From an uncultured Collinsella sp. (GTDB taxonomy: Bacteria; Actinomycetota; Coriobacteriia; Coriobacteriales; Coriobacteriaceae): a stretch of 64,000 nucleotides of DNA. The position numbers were made by a program, and so were the translations under genes. Of the stretch, positions 51,298-60,537 are shown one piece after another. The notes beneath the pieces were generated by a model. It did no database searches and had not been told where the DNA came from. It saw only the letters and a list, made by a program, of their open reading frames with translations. Each line of letters opens with the position of its first letter. Within the stretch, counting starts at the first letter, position 1. The stretch is from assembly GCA_902492235.1 (NCBI GenBank), contig CABUKS010000001.1:62001-126000 (forward strand), written 5' to 3'.

Positions 51298-53994
51298 ATG
51301 GAAGAAATGCCCAAGAACTACGATCCGTCGACCAACGAGCCGGCGATCCTGCAGAAGTGGCTCGACGGCGGCTACTACAAGCGCCGTGAGGGCGTGGGCG
51401 ACTGCACCGTCACCATTCCGCCTCCCAACGTGACCGGCAAGCTCCACATGGGTCACGCTACCGACGACTCCATCCAGGACGCCATCATCCGTATGGCCCG
51501 CATGCGCGGCAAGTCCACGCGTTGGGTGCTGGGTACCGACCACGCCGGTATCGCCACGCAGACTAAGGTCGACAAGAAGCTCAAGAGTGAGGGCATCAGC
51601 CGCCTGGAGATCGGCCGCGACAAGTTTGTCGACGCTTGCTGGGATTGGACCCACGAGTACGGCGGCATCATCGTCGAGCAGATCAAGCGTATGGGCTGCT
51701 CCGTCGACTTCGACAACGAGCGCTTCACCATGGACGAGGACTATGCCCAGGCCGTGCGCAAGGTCTTCTGCGACTGGTACCACGACGGCCTGATCTACCG
51801 TGGCAAGCGCATCGTCAACTGGTGCCCCAACTGCACCACCGCCATCTCGGACGACGAGGCCGAGTACAAGGACGAGAAGGGCCACCTGTGGCACCTGCGC
51901 TACCCGCTGACCGAGCCGGTCAACGGCCAGGACTACATCGTCGTCGCCACTACGCGCCCCGAGACCATGCTCGGCGACACGGGCGTCGCCGTTTCCCCGA
52001 AGGACCCCGAGAAGGCCGCCTTCGTGGGCAAGACCGTCAAGCTTCCCATCGTCGACCGTGAGATCCCCATCTTTGAGGATTGGCATGTCGACGCCAACTT
52101 CGGTTCCGGCTTCGTTAAGGTTACTCCGGCCCACGACCCCAACGACTACGCCATGGGTCAGGCTCACGACCTGCCGCAGATCAACATCTTCGACGAGCAC
52201 GCGGTGGTCGTCGAAGGCTACGGCGAGTTCACCGGCATGAACCGCGACGAGTGCCGCGAGGCCGTCATCAAGTGGTTCGAGGAGCACGACCTGCTCGATC
52301 ACGTCGAGGACCTCGATCACTCCGTCATGCACTGCTACCGTTGCGACGCCGCACTGGAGCCGTGGCTGTCCGAGCAGTGGTTCGTCGCCGTCGATAAGCT
52401 CAAGGGGCCGGCGCTCGACGCCGTCAATTCTGGCAAGGTCACCTTCCATCCCGCGCGCTGGACGCAGACCTACACCACCTGGATGGAGAATCTTAAGGAC
52501 TGGTGCATCAGCCGTCAGCTGTGGTGGGGCCACCGCATCCCCGTGTTCTACTGCGAGGACTGCGGTTGGGAGGACGCCCTCACCGAGGACACCGATGTGT
52601 GCCCCAAGTGCGGCGGCCATCACGTGCATCAGGACGAGAACGTGCTGGATACCTGGTTCAGCTCGCAGCTGTGGACTTTCGCCACGCAGGGCTGGCCGCA
52701 AAAGCCGGAGCTGCTCGAGGGCCATCACCCCACGACGGCGCTCGTCACCGCGCGCGACATCATCGCGCTGTGGGTTGCCCGCATGGTCATGAGCTCGTTG
52801 TACTTCCTGGACGAGGTGCCGTTTAAAGACGTCGTCATCTACCCGACGATCCTGGCCAAGGACGGCAGCCGCATGTCCAAGTCCAAGGGTAACGGCGTTG
52901 ACCCCATGGACCTCATCGGTATGTACGGCGCCGACGCCATGCGCTACAACCTGCTGACGCTGTGCACCAACAACCAGGACGTCAAGTTCGACGCGAACAT
53001 CGACAAGAAGACCAAGAAGCTCATCGACAGCCCGCGCACCGACCAGGCCAAGAGCTTTGTGACCAAGATCTGGAACGCCAGCCGCTTTCTGCTTATGAAC
53101 ATGGAGGGCTACACGCCCGGCGAGCCCGTCGTGGAGACGCCGGCCGACGCTTGGATGTTCAGCCGCCTGGCCAAGGCCGTGAAGATGGTCACCGAGGGTA
53201 TTGAGAACTACACCTTTGGCGACATGGCCCGCGGCGTGCAGCAGTTCTTCTGGAACGAGGTCTGCGACTGGTATGTCGAGGTCACCAAGGCCCGCCTGAA
53301 GGGCGAGGGCCGTCTTCAGGCTCAGCGCAACCTGATCTTCGTGCTCGATACCTCTATTCGCCTGATGCACCCGCTCATGCCGTTTGTCACCGAGGAGATT
53401 TGGGACAACATGCCGGCGAGCGTGCTCGACCTGGACGCCGAGGGCAACGTGAACCGCGCCGAGGCGCTCATGATCGCCAAGTGGCCCGAGCCCGTCGACT
53501 ACGCCAAGTACGTGGACGAGGACGCCGAGCGCGCGTTTGAACTGTGCCGCGCCGTCGTTTCCGCCGCCCGCGCCACGCGTTCGCGTTATCGCTTGAGCCC
53601 CAAGGCCGAGCTCGACGTGGTCGTGCGCGCCGGTGCCGAGGACATCGAGAAGCTCGAGAGCCTGCGCTCGACCATTGAGCCGCTGGCCAACACCGCTTCG
53701 CTGGTCATGGGTACCGACGTCGAGAAGCCGGCTGCGAGCATCGCCGTGGTTGATAGCGGCGTCGAGGCCTTTGTGGTGCTCGAGGGCAAGGTTGACCTTT
53801 CGGCCGAGAAGGCACGCCTGGAGAAGGAGATTGCCGCGGCCCAGAAGGAGCTCGCCGGCTGCGAGAAGACGCTGGCCAACGAGGGCTTTGTGGCTAAGGC
53901 CGCGCCCGCGGTGGTCCAGAAGAAGAGGGACCGTGCAGCTGAGCTCAAGGAGATCCTGGCGGCGCTGACTGCTCAGGTTGCAGACTTCTCGTAG
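51298..53994 (+). CDS. valS: Valyl-tRNA synthetase
   Basis: This 898-residue class I synthetase charges tRNA-Val. The HIGH-type motif is PPPNVTGKLHMGHA near residue 40-53 and the KMSKS-type motif is RMSKSKGN near 525. The editing (CP1) domain lies between (TTRPETMLGDTGVAV near 215). A C-terminal coiled coil of about 65 residues (AEKARLEKEIAAAQKEL) is the ValS tRNA-binding arm. The ribosome site AAGGGAGAG comes after the large hairpin at 51163-51277. Confidence 0.97.
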   Translation: MEEMPKNYDPSTNEPAILQKWLDGGYYKRREGVGDCTVTIPPPNVTGKLHMGHATDDSIQDAIIRMARMRGKSTRWVLGTDHAGIATQTKVDKKLKSEGISRLEIGRDKFVDACWDWTHEYGGIIVEQIKRMGCSVDFDNERFTMDEDYAQAVRKVFCDWYHDGLIYRGKRIVNWCPNCTTAISDDEAEYKDEKGHLWHLRYPLTEPVNGQDYIVVATTRPETMLGDTGVAVSPKDPEKAAFVGKTVKLPIVDREIPIFEDWHVDANFGSGFVKVTPAHDPNDYAMGQAHDLPQINIFDEHAVVVEGYGEFTGMNRDECREAVIKWFEEHDLLDHVEDLDHSVMHCYRCDAALEPWLSEQWFVAVDKLKGPALDAVNSGKVTFHPARWTQTYTTWMENLKDWCISRQLWWGHRIPVFYCEDCGWEDALTEDTDVCPKCGGHHVHQDENVLDTWFSSQLWTFATQGWPQKPELLEGHHPTTALVTARDIIALWVARMVMSSLYFLDEVPFKDVVIYPTILAKDGSRMSKSKGNGVDPMDLIGMYGADAMRYNLLTLCTNNQDVKFDANIDKKTKKLIDSPRTDQAKSFVTKIWNASRFLLMNMEGYTPGEPVVETPADAWMFSRLAKAVKMVTEGIENYTFGDMARGVQQFFWNEVCDWYVEVTKARLKGEGRLQAQRNLIFVLDTSIRLMHPLMPFVTEEIWDNMPASVLDLDAEGNVNRAEALMIAKWPEPVDYAKYVDEDAERAFELCRAVVSAARATRSRYRLSPKAELDVVVRAGAEDIEKLESLRSTIEPLANTASLVMGTDVEKPAASIAVVDSGVEAFVVLEGKVDLSAEKARLEKEIAAAQKELAGCEKTLANEGFVAKAAPAVVQKKRDRAAELKEILAALTAQVADFS

Positions 53995-54013
53995 AGCTTA
54001 CTGAGGGGCGCGT

Positions 54014-54114
54014 CCCGACGCTTTGCTCTCCGCTGCGAACAGTCCTGCGCAAGACGGACAGCACATTAAGTGCTGTCCTTTGCGTGCGGAACTTGCGGCG
54101 AGCAAAGCATCGGG
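54014..54114. repeat. Long nested inverted repeat after valS (hairpin element C)
   Basis: The outer arms CCCGACGCTTTGCTC (54014-54028) and GAGCAAAGCATCGGG (54100-54114) match at 14 of 15 positions. The inner stem GGACAGCAC (54056-54064) pairs perfectly with GTGCTGTCC (54070-54078) around ATTAA. The architecture parallels element B, which lies on the other side of valS. Confidence 0.8.
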
Positions 54115-54274
54115 CCGCTCCTAGTTCGTTTACGCTGCTGTTTGCAACTGGTTTGTTAGGGCTACTTGGTTGTGGCCTTGATCTTGCTGCAATCGGGTAA
54201 AGGCTGATATTGTCAACGCGAGGGGCTCATTATTTTTGATGGGCCTCTTTTTCTGTAATTGGAGACTTTGGGTT

Positions 54275-55618
54275 ATGGCTAAGCGTTCTGGGTCGTATGT
54301 CGTTCCGTTCTCGTTTGAGTTGCTTTCGTTTGATGAGGCTGTTGGGCTGGCTGCTGATACGGGGCGGATTTCTGGGGATGCTGGTCCTCTGCTCGAGACG
54401 GTTATCGATATGCTCGATGATCTGGGGCGTCCGGACGAGTATTTCGATTGCATTCAGGTTGCCGGTACCAATGGCAAGACTTCGACCACGCGCTTTTCGG
54501 CTGCCATCCTTCGTGGTGAGGGGTTAAAGACCGCGCTGTATACGTCGCCGCAGCTGGTGCGTTATCCCGAGCGCATGGAGGTTGACGGGCACGTTGTGAG
54601 CGACGAGGCCTTTGCCCGTGGCGTTTCTGCCGCTGTCGAGGCGGGGCGTCGCGTGAATGCGCGTCGTGTGGCGGCGGGGGAGCGCGCCTATACCATCACG
54701 CCGTTTGACTTGCTGACGGCTGCTGCACTTGTAGTGTTTGCCGAGGCTGCGGTGGATGTTGCCGTGCTCGAGGTTGGCATGGGCGGACGTTGGGACGCCA
54801 CGAGCGCGACCGATCCTGTCGCCGTTGCCATTACGGGCATCGGTCTCGATCACACGCGCATTCTGGGCGATACGCTCGAGGCCATTGCGGGCGAGAAGGC
54901 GGCGGTTATTAAACCCGGGCGCTTGGTTGTTTTGGGCGAGGGCACACACGAGGCGAGCGTTCAGCGCGTGATGGATGCCCGCTGCCGCGAGTGCGATGTG
55001 GTGCCGCTCGTGGTGAACCATGCCACAACCAAGGTTCCGGCACACGTGGGCGACACGGTTGAGTTTAGCTGCACCACGCCGCGTGCGATTTATACGTCGA
55101 GCATGGTTAAGCCGGCGTATCAGCCGCAGAATGCCGCGTGCGCGATTATGCTCTGCGAGGGGTATCTGGGTCGCGAGCTCGACCACGATGTGCTCGACGA
55201 TTCGCTTATGGGCTGCCCCACACCTGGTCGTTTTGACGTGCTGGGGACCGATCCGCTCAAGCTGATTGACGCCTGTCATAACCCCCAGAGCTGCGAGAAC
55301 TTTGTAGGCGCGCTGGACGAGATCGATCCGTGCGTGGAGAACCGCCCCACGCTGCTGTGTGCCGCGCTGGCCGACAAGGACGTGGCGAGCATCGTCGACG
55401 TTTTGATCCCGGCCTTTCCGCGCGTGGTCGTGACGCAGACCGATTCCGACCGCGCCCTGCCGGCAGAGGAGCTCGCCGCCCTCGTTGATGCCGATAAGCT
55501 CGCGGGCGTATACCCCAGCGTTTCCGAGGCCCTCGCAGCTTTCAAGGCCGCGGGCGAGCCCTTCGTAGCAGCCGGCACCATCACCCTAGCCGGCGAAGTA
55601 GCCGGCCTGCTGCGCTAA
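54275..55618 (+). CDS. folC: Folylpolyglutamate synthase/dihydrofolate synthase
   Basis: This 447-residue Mur-ligase-type enzyme adds glutamate to dihydropteroate or folates using ATP. The P-loop is VAGTNGKTSTTRF near residue 67-79. The central site has VLEVGMGGRWDATSATDP near 173-190, and ITGIGLDHTRILGDT follows. The C-terminal domain has DACHNPQSCENFVGAL near 340. The start at 54275 has GGAG 11 bases upstream. The gene shows more T-ending codons at its 5' end than its neighbours. Confidence 0.92.
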   Translation: MAKRSGSYVVPFSFELLSFDEAVGLAADTGRISGDAGPLLETVIDMLDDLGRPDEYFDCIQVAGTNGKTSTTRFSAAILRGEGLKTALYTSPQLVRYPERMEVDGHVVSDEAFARGVSAAVEAGRRVNARRVAAGERAYTITPFDLLTAAALVVFAEAAVDVAVLEVGMGGRWDATSATDPVAVAITGIGLDHTRILGDTLEAIAGEKAAVIKPGRLVVLGEGTHEASVQRVMDARCRECDVVPLVVNHATTKVPAHVGDTVEFSCTTPRAIYTSSMVKPAYQPQNAACAIMLCEGYLGRELDHDVLDDSLMGCPTPGRFDVLGTDPLKLIDACHNPQSCENFVGALDEIDPCVENRPTLLCAALADKDVASIVDVLIPAFPRVVVTQTDSDRALPAEELAALVDADKLAGVYPSVSEALAAFKAAGEPFVAAGTITLAGEVAGLLR

Positions 55619-55632
55619 CCCATCCCCTCAGC

Positions 55633-55699
55633 AGTTGCGGTGAAATACGGACTGTTTTACAAGCCTGAAGCCTCAAACAGTCCGTATATCACCGCAACT
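55633..55699. repeat. Palindromic repeat family R1, copy 5
   Basis: AGTTGCGGTGAAATACGGAC starts at 55633 and its complement ends at 55699, with TATATCACC in the right arm. It follows the folC stop by 14 bases. Confidence 0.93.
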
Positions 55700-55760
55700 C
55701 AAAAGCAGCTAATTTGGGATGGGGCTTTTTGGCTGTCCTGTGCCCCGAGCTGACTCGCTT

Positions 55761-55920
55761 GCCACGAAATGGGCCCATCTACTACGTTTGACCGGTAACC
55801 CTCAACCATGCCGGGAATTACAAAAATAAAACTGCAGGTAGACGGCTTGCTGGTTTTCAAAAAAGACCCGCATGCTCGACCCATGCGGGTTAAACGTAGT
55901 AGATGGGCCGTTTTCGTGGC
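55761..55920. repeat. 160 bp element with 29 bp terminal inverted repeats
   Basis: The ends 55761-55789 (GCCACGAAATGGGCCCATCT at the outer edge) and 55892-55920 are complementary at 27 of 29 positions. Between them lies a second hairpin ACCCGCATG/CATGCGGGT at about 55866-55890. No coding frame is credible. The layout resembles a small non-autonomous (MITE-like) element or a large two-armed RNA structure. With the next palindrome it fills most of the 350-base gap between folC and the M24 peptidase. Confidence 0.6.
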
Positions 55921-55932
55921 GCGGCGTAATCG

Positions 55933-55967
55933 CAATATGACAAAGGGGCTGTCCCTTTGTCATATTG
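55933..55967. repeat. Perfect 15 bp palindrome at the end of the M24 peptidase gene
   Basis: CAATATGACAAAGGG (55933-55947) pairs with CCCTTTGTCATATTG (55953-55967) around GCTGT. It begins one base beyond the stop of the minus-strand peptidase gene. No T run follows on either strand, so it is not a textbook terminator. Confidence 0.75.
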
Positions 55968-55968
55968 G

Positions 55969-57057
55969 CTAGTCTAGGCGGACCGGATCGTGGGGGTAGG
56001 CGTTGAGAATCTCGACGCCGTTCTCGGTCACCAGGGCTAGGTCCTCGATGCGGACGCCGGTGCGGCCGGGGAGGTAGATGCCCGGTTCGATGGAGAACGT
56101 CATGCCCGGCTCCACGACCTGCTCGTTGACGAGCGAGACGTCGCCCGGCTCGTGGTCCTGCAGGCCGATCGAGTGCCCCAGGCGATGCGTAAAGTACTGT
56201 CCATAGCCCGCATCCTCAATCACGTCGCGTGCGGCGCGGTCCAGGTCACACATGCGCACGCCCGGTGCGATGAGCGCCTCGGCGGCCTCGTTGGCACGGC
56301 GCACGATGTCGTAGATGCGCGCCTTCTCCTCGTCCGGCTCGCCCCAAAAGAACGTGCGCGTCATGTCCGAGCAGTAGTTGCGATGGCGTCCGCCAATGTC
56401 GAACAGCACCACGTCGCCGCGCTTGAGCACGGTGTCGTCGGGCTCGTGGTGCGGGTCGCCGGCGTTAGCGCCAAAGCTCACGATGGGCGGAAAGCTAAAG
56501 CCCTCGCAGCCGTGCTTACGATACAGACCGAGCATCTGGTCGGCAATTTCGTGCTCCGTCACGCCCTCGTGAACGAGCTTGATGGCGTCGGCCATCACGG
56601 CGTCGTTGGCGGCAGAGGACGCGCGCATAAGCTCCTGCTCGGCGGCATCCTTGCAGGAGCGTGCGGCGGTGACGGCAAAGTCACCCAGGAAAAACTCGCT
56701 GGCGGCGTGGCGCTCCATAAGTGGCATCAAAAAGCCGGAACGCATGACGGTGTCGATGCCTAGTGGTTTGGCCGAGTCGATCTCACTCGCGATGGCGTCG
56801 GCCACGACATCGGTATCGGTGTGGTAGGTAACGCGGGCATTGTCATACTCTGGCAGTTGGTGCAGGGCGTTGACTAGGATCACCGGCTCGGCATCGCGTG
56901 CGAGCAGCACGCCGCAAAAACGCTCGAACATGTCGGCATAAAAGCCGGTCAGGTAATAGATCGACCACGGGTCGTTTACGAGCAGCTGTGCGCCGGGGTG
57001 CTGAGCCTCGAGCGCATCGAGCACGCGCGCCACACGCTGGTCATCGACATGTGCCAT
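55969..57057 (-). CDS. M24-family Xaa-Pro peptidase
   Basis: This 362-residue enzyme has an N-terminal creatinase-like domain (LLVNDPWSIYYLTGFYADMFERF near 25-47) and a C-terminal metallopeptidase domain. The two-metal ligands are Asp in VVLFDIGG and SDMTRTFF near 225-240, His in HRLGHSIGLQDHE near 300, and Glu in FSIEPGIYLPG near 330 and VRIEDLALV near 342. It probably removes proline-containing N termini or cleaves Xaa-Pro dipeptides. I used the ATG at 57057 with GAAAGGATGTTTC upstream; the longer frame runs into the R1 repeat. Confidence 0.9.
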   Translation of the reverse strand: MAHVDDQRVARVLDALEAQHPGAQLLVNDPWSIYYLTGFYADMFERFCGVLLARDAEPVILVNALHQLPEYDNARVTYHTDTDVVADAIASEIDSAKPLGIDTVMRSGFLMPLMERHAASEFFLGDFAVTAARSCKDAAEQELMRASSAANDAVMADAIKLVHEGVTEHEIADQMLGLYRKHGCEGFSFPPIVSFGANAGDPHHEPDDTVLKRGDVVLFDIGGRHRNYCSDMTRTFFWGEPDEEKARIYDIVRRANEAAEALIAPGVRMCDLDRAARDVIEDAGYGQYFTHRLGHSIGLQDHEPGDVSLVNEQVVEPGMTFSIEPGIYLPGRTGVRIEDLALVTENGVEILNAYPHDPVRLD

Positions 57058-57169
57058 GAAACATCCTTTCGCTAGGGTGCCACCATGGTATCCCATGCCC
57101 GGCAGATAGGGACGCTCCTTTTGTGCCGGCACCTTGGGACACTCCTTTGCATCCCATGCGGCCCTCATA

Positions 57170-57236
57170 AGTTGCGGTGAAATACGGACTGTTTAGCGGC
57201 CTGAAGCCATAAAACAGTCCGTATTTCACCGCAACT
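57170..57236. repeat. Palindromic repeat family R1, copy 6
   Basis: AGTTGCGGTGAAATACGGAC starts at 57170; the complement, including AAACAGTCCGTATTTCACC, ends at 57236. The inner AGCGGCCTGAAGCC is similar to the centre of copy 5. It lies between the peptidase gene start and the end of the next minus-strand operon. Confidence 0.94.
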
Positions 57237-57292
57237 GCGGAGGAGGACCGGGCGGATGGTGGAGTAGCTAAAAGTGCCCCGTCCCAAATTAG

Positions 57293-57691
57293 CTAGGCTG
57301 GGTCGATGTCCATGCTGGCGATTAGGTTGATGTTTGTGTCTAGGAGGTTCTCTAACACGATGTCGCCCATGCGGATGGGGGCGTTGACGACTAGGCCTCG
57401 GATGAAGTTCATGGCTTGGGCGTGGAGTTCTAGCGGGATGGCTTCGGCGGTGCGTACGGGGAGAAGTGTCTCGTCGCCGCCGGATACGGCAACGGTGGTT
57501 GTGAGCACACGCATGGGGCAGGTGAGCTCCTGATGTGCGAACTTATCGCCGCGCGGGCAGCTGTTGCCGGTCACCGAGCGTACTCCCACCACGGCGCCAT
57601 TGGCGTCGCGTTCTACCTCTACGGTCAGAAGGCATTCGGATGGGCAGGTCGTGCAGTTGAACTTCTGCGTCTCGATTGCGTTCGTGCTCAT
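57293..57691 (-). CDS. DUF1667 domain protein (small Cys-containing partner of GlpA/GlpB-like oxidoreductases)
   Basis: This 132-residue protein has two cysteine pairs, CTTCPSEC near residue 13-20 and CPRGDKF near 45, followed by CPMRVLTTTV near 58. DUF1667 genes commonly follow two flavoprotein genes of the glycerol-3-phosphate or related dehydrogenase type, as here. A role as a Fe-S or metal-binding electron-transfer subunit is inferred. It is the last gene of the minus-strand three-gene operon, four bases after the upstream stop. Confidence 0.8.
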   Translation of the reverse strand: MSTNAIETQKFNCTTCPSECLLTVEVERDANGAVVGVRSVTGNSCPRGDKFAHQELTCPMRVLTTTVAVSGGDETLLPVRTAEAIPLELHAQAMNFIRGLVVNAPIRMGDIVLENLLDTNINLIASMDIDPA

Positions 57692-57695
57692 GGCT

Positions 57696-59081
57696 TTACG
57701 CCCCCTCAACAGGGTCAACGGACAGGATAATCTCGCTGGCACCCAGGTCGAGTGCGCGCTGAATGACCTTTACCGGCAGCGGGAAGCTTTCCATTACGCT
57801 CGGTTTAAACGGGCGGACCTGGCCGGCGAACAGTTCCTCGCCGTTGGCCAAGATCCTCACGCGGGCGGCGTCGACGGGTCGGCGTACGCGAAAGTTGAGC
57901 TTGGTGAGCGCCACAGCCGTAATGCGTTCCGGCAGCGCGTAGCCCGCGATGCCGGCAGGGGAGACGGCGAGCTCGCAGTTCGGAACGGTGCCCGCGTCGG
58001 TCCCCAGCGCGTACGCCGCTGCAGCTGCGCCAGCCCTCTCGGACTCGGTCGTTACGTTGTCCGCCAGGTCGTGCACGTGCAGCACGTTGCCGCAGGCAAA
58101 GATGCCCGGCACGCCCGTCTGCAGGCTCTGGTCCACCACAGCGCCGCGCGTGCGAGGGTCAAGTTGAACGCCTGCGGCAACCGAAAGCTCGTTCTCGGGA
58201 ATCAAGCCCACCGAAAGCAGCAGCGTGTCGCACGGAACAATGCGCTCGGTCCCCGGAATGGGCGCCAAGCGCTCGTCGACTTGGCTTACCTCGACGGCTT
58301 CCACGCGGTCGTGTCCGATCACGCGTGTGACGGTGGTGGACAGGTGCAGCGGAATGCCAAAGTCGTCCAGGCAGTTCTTGACGTTGCGACGCAGACCGTT
58401 GGCGTACGGCATGAGCTCGTACACGCCCTCGACGGAAATCCCCTCGAGCGTGCAGCGACGTGCCATGATCAGCCCGATATCGCCCGAGCCCAAAATGACG
58501 GCGCGCGAGCCGGGTTTGAGGTTCTCGATATTGATGTATCGCTGCGCCAGGCCCGCCGTAAACACGCCGGCGGGACGACTGCCGGGAATCTTGATCTCGC
58601 TGCGCGTGCGCTCTCGGCACCCCATAGCAAGGACGACCGCGCGTCCGGTGAGCTGCAGCATGCCGGCAGGGCTCATGAGCGTGACGGTATGGACTGCGGC
58701 GGCTCCCGCGGCCTTGTCCGCATCCAGCGCGCGCACATCCGCGCCCTCGCCTGAATCAATCCCGATCACCATGCTGTCCAAGAACAGCGCAATGTCGGTT
58801 GCGTGCACCTGGTCGATAAAGCGCTGCGCGTACTCGGGACCGGTGAGTTCCTGTTTAAAGTGCGACAGGCCAAAGCCGGGGTGGATGCACTGGCGGAGGA
58901 TTCCGCCCAGGTGCTGCTCGCGCTCCACGATGGCCACGTGGGCGCCGGCATTATGTGCGGCAAGCGCAGCCGCCATGCCAGCGGGTCCGCCGCCGATGAC
59001 GACCACGTCGAAGGCCTGCGTCGACACCGACGCTACAGCTCCGGCCTCCGCGCGTCCGTCGCGCATATCAAACGTCGCCAT
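57696..59081 (-). CDS. NAD(P)/FAD-dependent oxidoreductase (second subunit of GlpABC-like set)
   Basis: This 461-residue flavoprotein has a Rossmann FAD site VVVIGGGPAGMAAALAA near residue 27-43, the cysteine motif LRQCIHPGFGL near 68, and a second nucleotide site AVILGSGDIGLIMARR near 195-210. ACGNVLHVHDLADNV near 330 closes the FAD domain. It probably passes electrons from the neighbour flavoprotein to NAD or a quinone-type pool. The whole unit resembles clostridial sets next to glycerol kinase, but no glpK is visible here. Confidence 0.83.
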   Translation of the reverse strand: MATFDMRDGRAEAGAVASVSTQAFDVVVIGGGPAGMAAALAAHNAGAHVAIVEREQHLGGILRQCIHPGFGLSHFKQELTGPEYAQRFIDQVHATDIALFLDSMVIGIDSGEGADVRALDADKAAGAAAVHTVTLMSPAGMLQLTGRAVVLAMGCRERTRSEIKIPGSRPAGVFTAGLAQRYINIENLKPGSRAVILGSGDIGLIMARRCTLEGISVEGVYELMPYANGLRRNVKNCLDDFGIPLHLSTTVTRVIGHDRVEAVEVSQVDERLAPIPGTERIVPCDTLLLSVGLIPENELSVAAGVQLDPRTRGAVVDQSLQTGVPGIFACGNVLHVHDLADNVTTESERAGAAAAAYALGTDAGTVPNCELAVSPAGIAGYALPERITAVALTKLNFRVRRPVDAARVRILANGEELFAGQVRPFKPSVMESFPLPVKVIQRALDLGASEIILSVDPVEGA

Positions 59082-59082
59082 C

Positions 59083-60537
59083 CTAACGCACCCCCTTCAG
59101 CGGTCCCTCGACCAACCAAGATCCGGCATCCTCCAACAGCACCTCGCTGGGGTCGCAGCCCAACTCGCGATCAAGGATCGCAACCACGCGGCTCTGGCAA
59201 AAGCCGCTTTGGCACCGACCCATGCCGGCGCGGCAGCGTCGCTTGACGCCCTCGACCGAAACTGCGCCCGGCTGGCGCCGAATCGCGGCCACAATCTCGG
59301 CCTCGGGTACCGTCTCACAGCGGCAGATAATCTGTCCCCACGCGGGATCGGACTCGATCAGCTCCTCCTTGCGCGCCAGCGGTGCGCGGTCAAAGTCGTC
59401 CGGCGCGCGGCGAATTGGGTTCCAGTCTGCCCGCTCGTGCAGCTCCACGCCCGCCTCACGCATCACAAGCTCCATACGCTCGGCAATGGCCGGCGCGCTC
59501 GCCACACCCGGCGACTGAATGCCCGCCGCCTGGAAAAGCCCCGGCACCACGGCCGACTGTCCAATGAAGAAGTCGTTCGTTCCCTGAATGACCGGACGCC
59601 CGCCGGCAAATGCGCGCACCACGCGGCGCGTATCCAGATCGGGCACCAGCTTGCGCGCGCCGGTCAGCAGCGCCTTCACATCGCTCGCATAGGTCTGCGT
59701 GTCGCCCGGCTCGCGCACGGCGGCGGTCGCGGTAATCACGGTGTTGCCATGCACGGTGCCCGTCACGATAACGCCCTTCGACACCGGTGTCGGCACGGGG
59801 TAGAGCGGCATGAGCGTGCGCGGCTCCTTGTCCAGCACCACGATGTTGCCCTGACGCCAGACCATCTGGAATTCCTCAGCGTCCGCCATATGCGAGATGT
59901 CGGCGGCGCCGTTGCCCGCAGCGTTTATCAGATAGCGGCAGCGCACGTTGCCAGCAGAGGTCGCCAGCGTAAAGCACGTGTCGTCGCCCGAGCCCGCGAC
60001 TTCAATCGCTTCCACCGATGCGGAGCGCATAAATTTCACCCCGTTGGCCACGGCGTTCTCCAGCGCGGCGATGGCAACCTCAAACGGGTCGACAAACCCA
60101 GTCGAGGGGCACCACAACGCGCACGTTGCATCGGCACTGGCGCGCGGCTCTAATTCGTGGATGCGGTCGGGTCCAACGATCGACAGCTCGGGCACACCGT
60201 TAACATGGCCGTTGCTGCGCAGCTGTTCCAGATGCGCACGGTCCTCGTCGTTAAAGCCCAGCACCATCGAACCGGTGCGACGGAACAAAAAGCCCAGCTC
60301 CTGCGCCCATGTACCGTACAACTCGCAGCCACGGGCGTTAACCTGCGCCTTTACGGTTCCCGGCGCCGGATCGTAGCCGGCGTGCACCAGGCCGCCGTTG
60401 GCCTTCGACGCGCCCAGCGCAATATCGTTAGCCGTCTCGACCACGCAAATGGAAAGGTCAAATCGAGCGAGCTGCCGCGCGATGGCGCATCCGGTGATGC
60501 CCGCGCCCACAATTGCGATATCAAACGTTTCTGTCAC
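59083..60537 (-). CDS. FAD-dependent oxidoreductase with BFD-like [2Fe-2S] domain, GlpA-like
   Basis: This 484-residue enzyme has an N-terminal FAD site IAIVGAGITGCAIARQLAR near 6-25 and a DAO-type fold with GGRPVIQGTNDFFIGQ near 320. A C-terminal BFD-type [2Fe-2S] domain has CRCETV near 402 and CRAGMGRCQSGFC near 430-445. This build matches anaerobic glycerol-3-phosphate dehydrogenase GlpA and related L-2-hydroxyacid oxidases. It is the first gene of the minus-strand operon and abuts the next gene by one base. G3P oxidation is the best guess. Confidence 0.85.
   Translation of the reverse strand: MTETFDIAIVGAGITGCAIARQLARFDLSICVVETANDIALGASKANGGLVHAGYDPAPGTVKAQVNARGCELYGTWAQELGFLFRRTGSMVLGFNDEDRAHLEQLRSNGHVNGVPELSIVGPDRIHELEPRASADATCALWCPSTGFVDPFEVAIAALENAVANGVKFMRSASVEAIEVAGSGDDTCFTLATSAGNVRCRYLINAAGNGAADISHMADAEEFQMVWRQGNIVVLDKEPRTLMPLYPVPTPVSKGVIVTGTVHGNTVITATAAVREPGDTQTYASDVKALLTGARKLVPDLDTRRVVRAFAGGRPVIQGTNDFFIGQSAVVPGLFQAAGIQSPGVASAPAIAERMELVMREAGVELHERADWNPIRRAPDDFDRAPLARKEELIESDPAWGQIICRCETVPEAEIVAAIRRQPGAVSVEGVKRRCRAGMGRCQSGFCQSRVVAILDRELGCDPSEVLLEDAGSWLVEGPLKGVR

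Noticed and set aside
16469..57236. CRISPR array as explanation for the repeated AGTTGCGGTGAAATACGGAC sequence
   Set aside because: Copies are kilobases apart, each an inverted repeat with no regular spacers, and no cas genes are visible.
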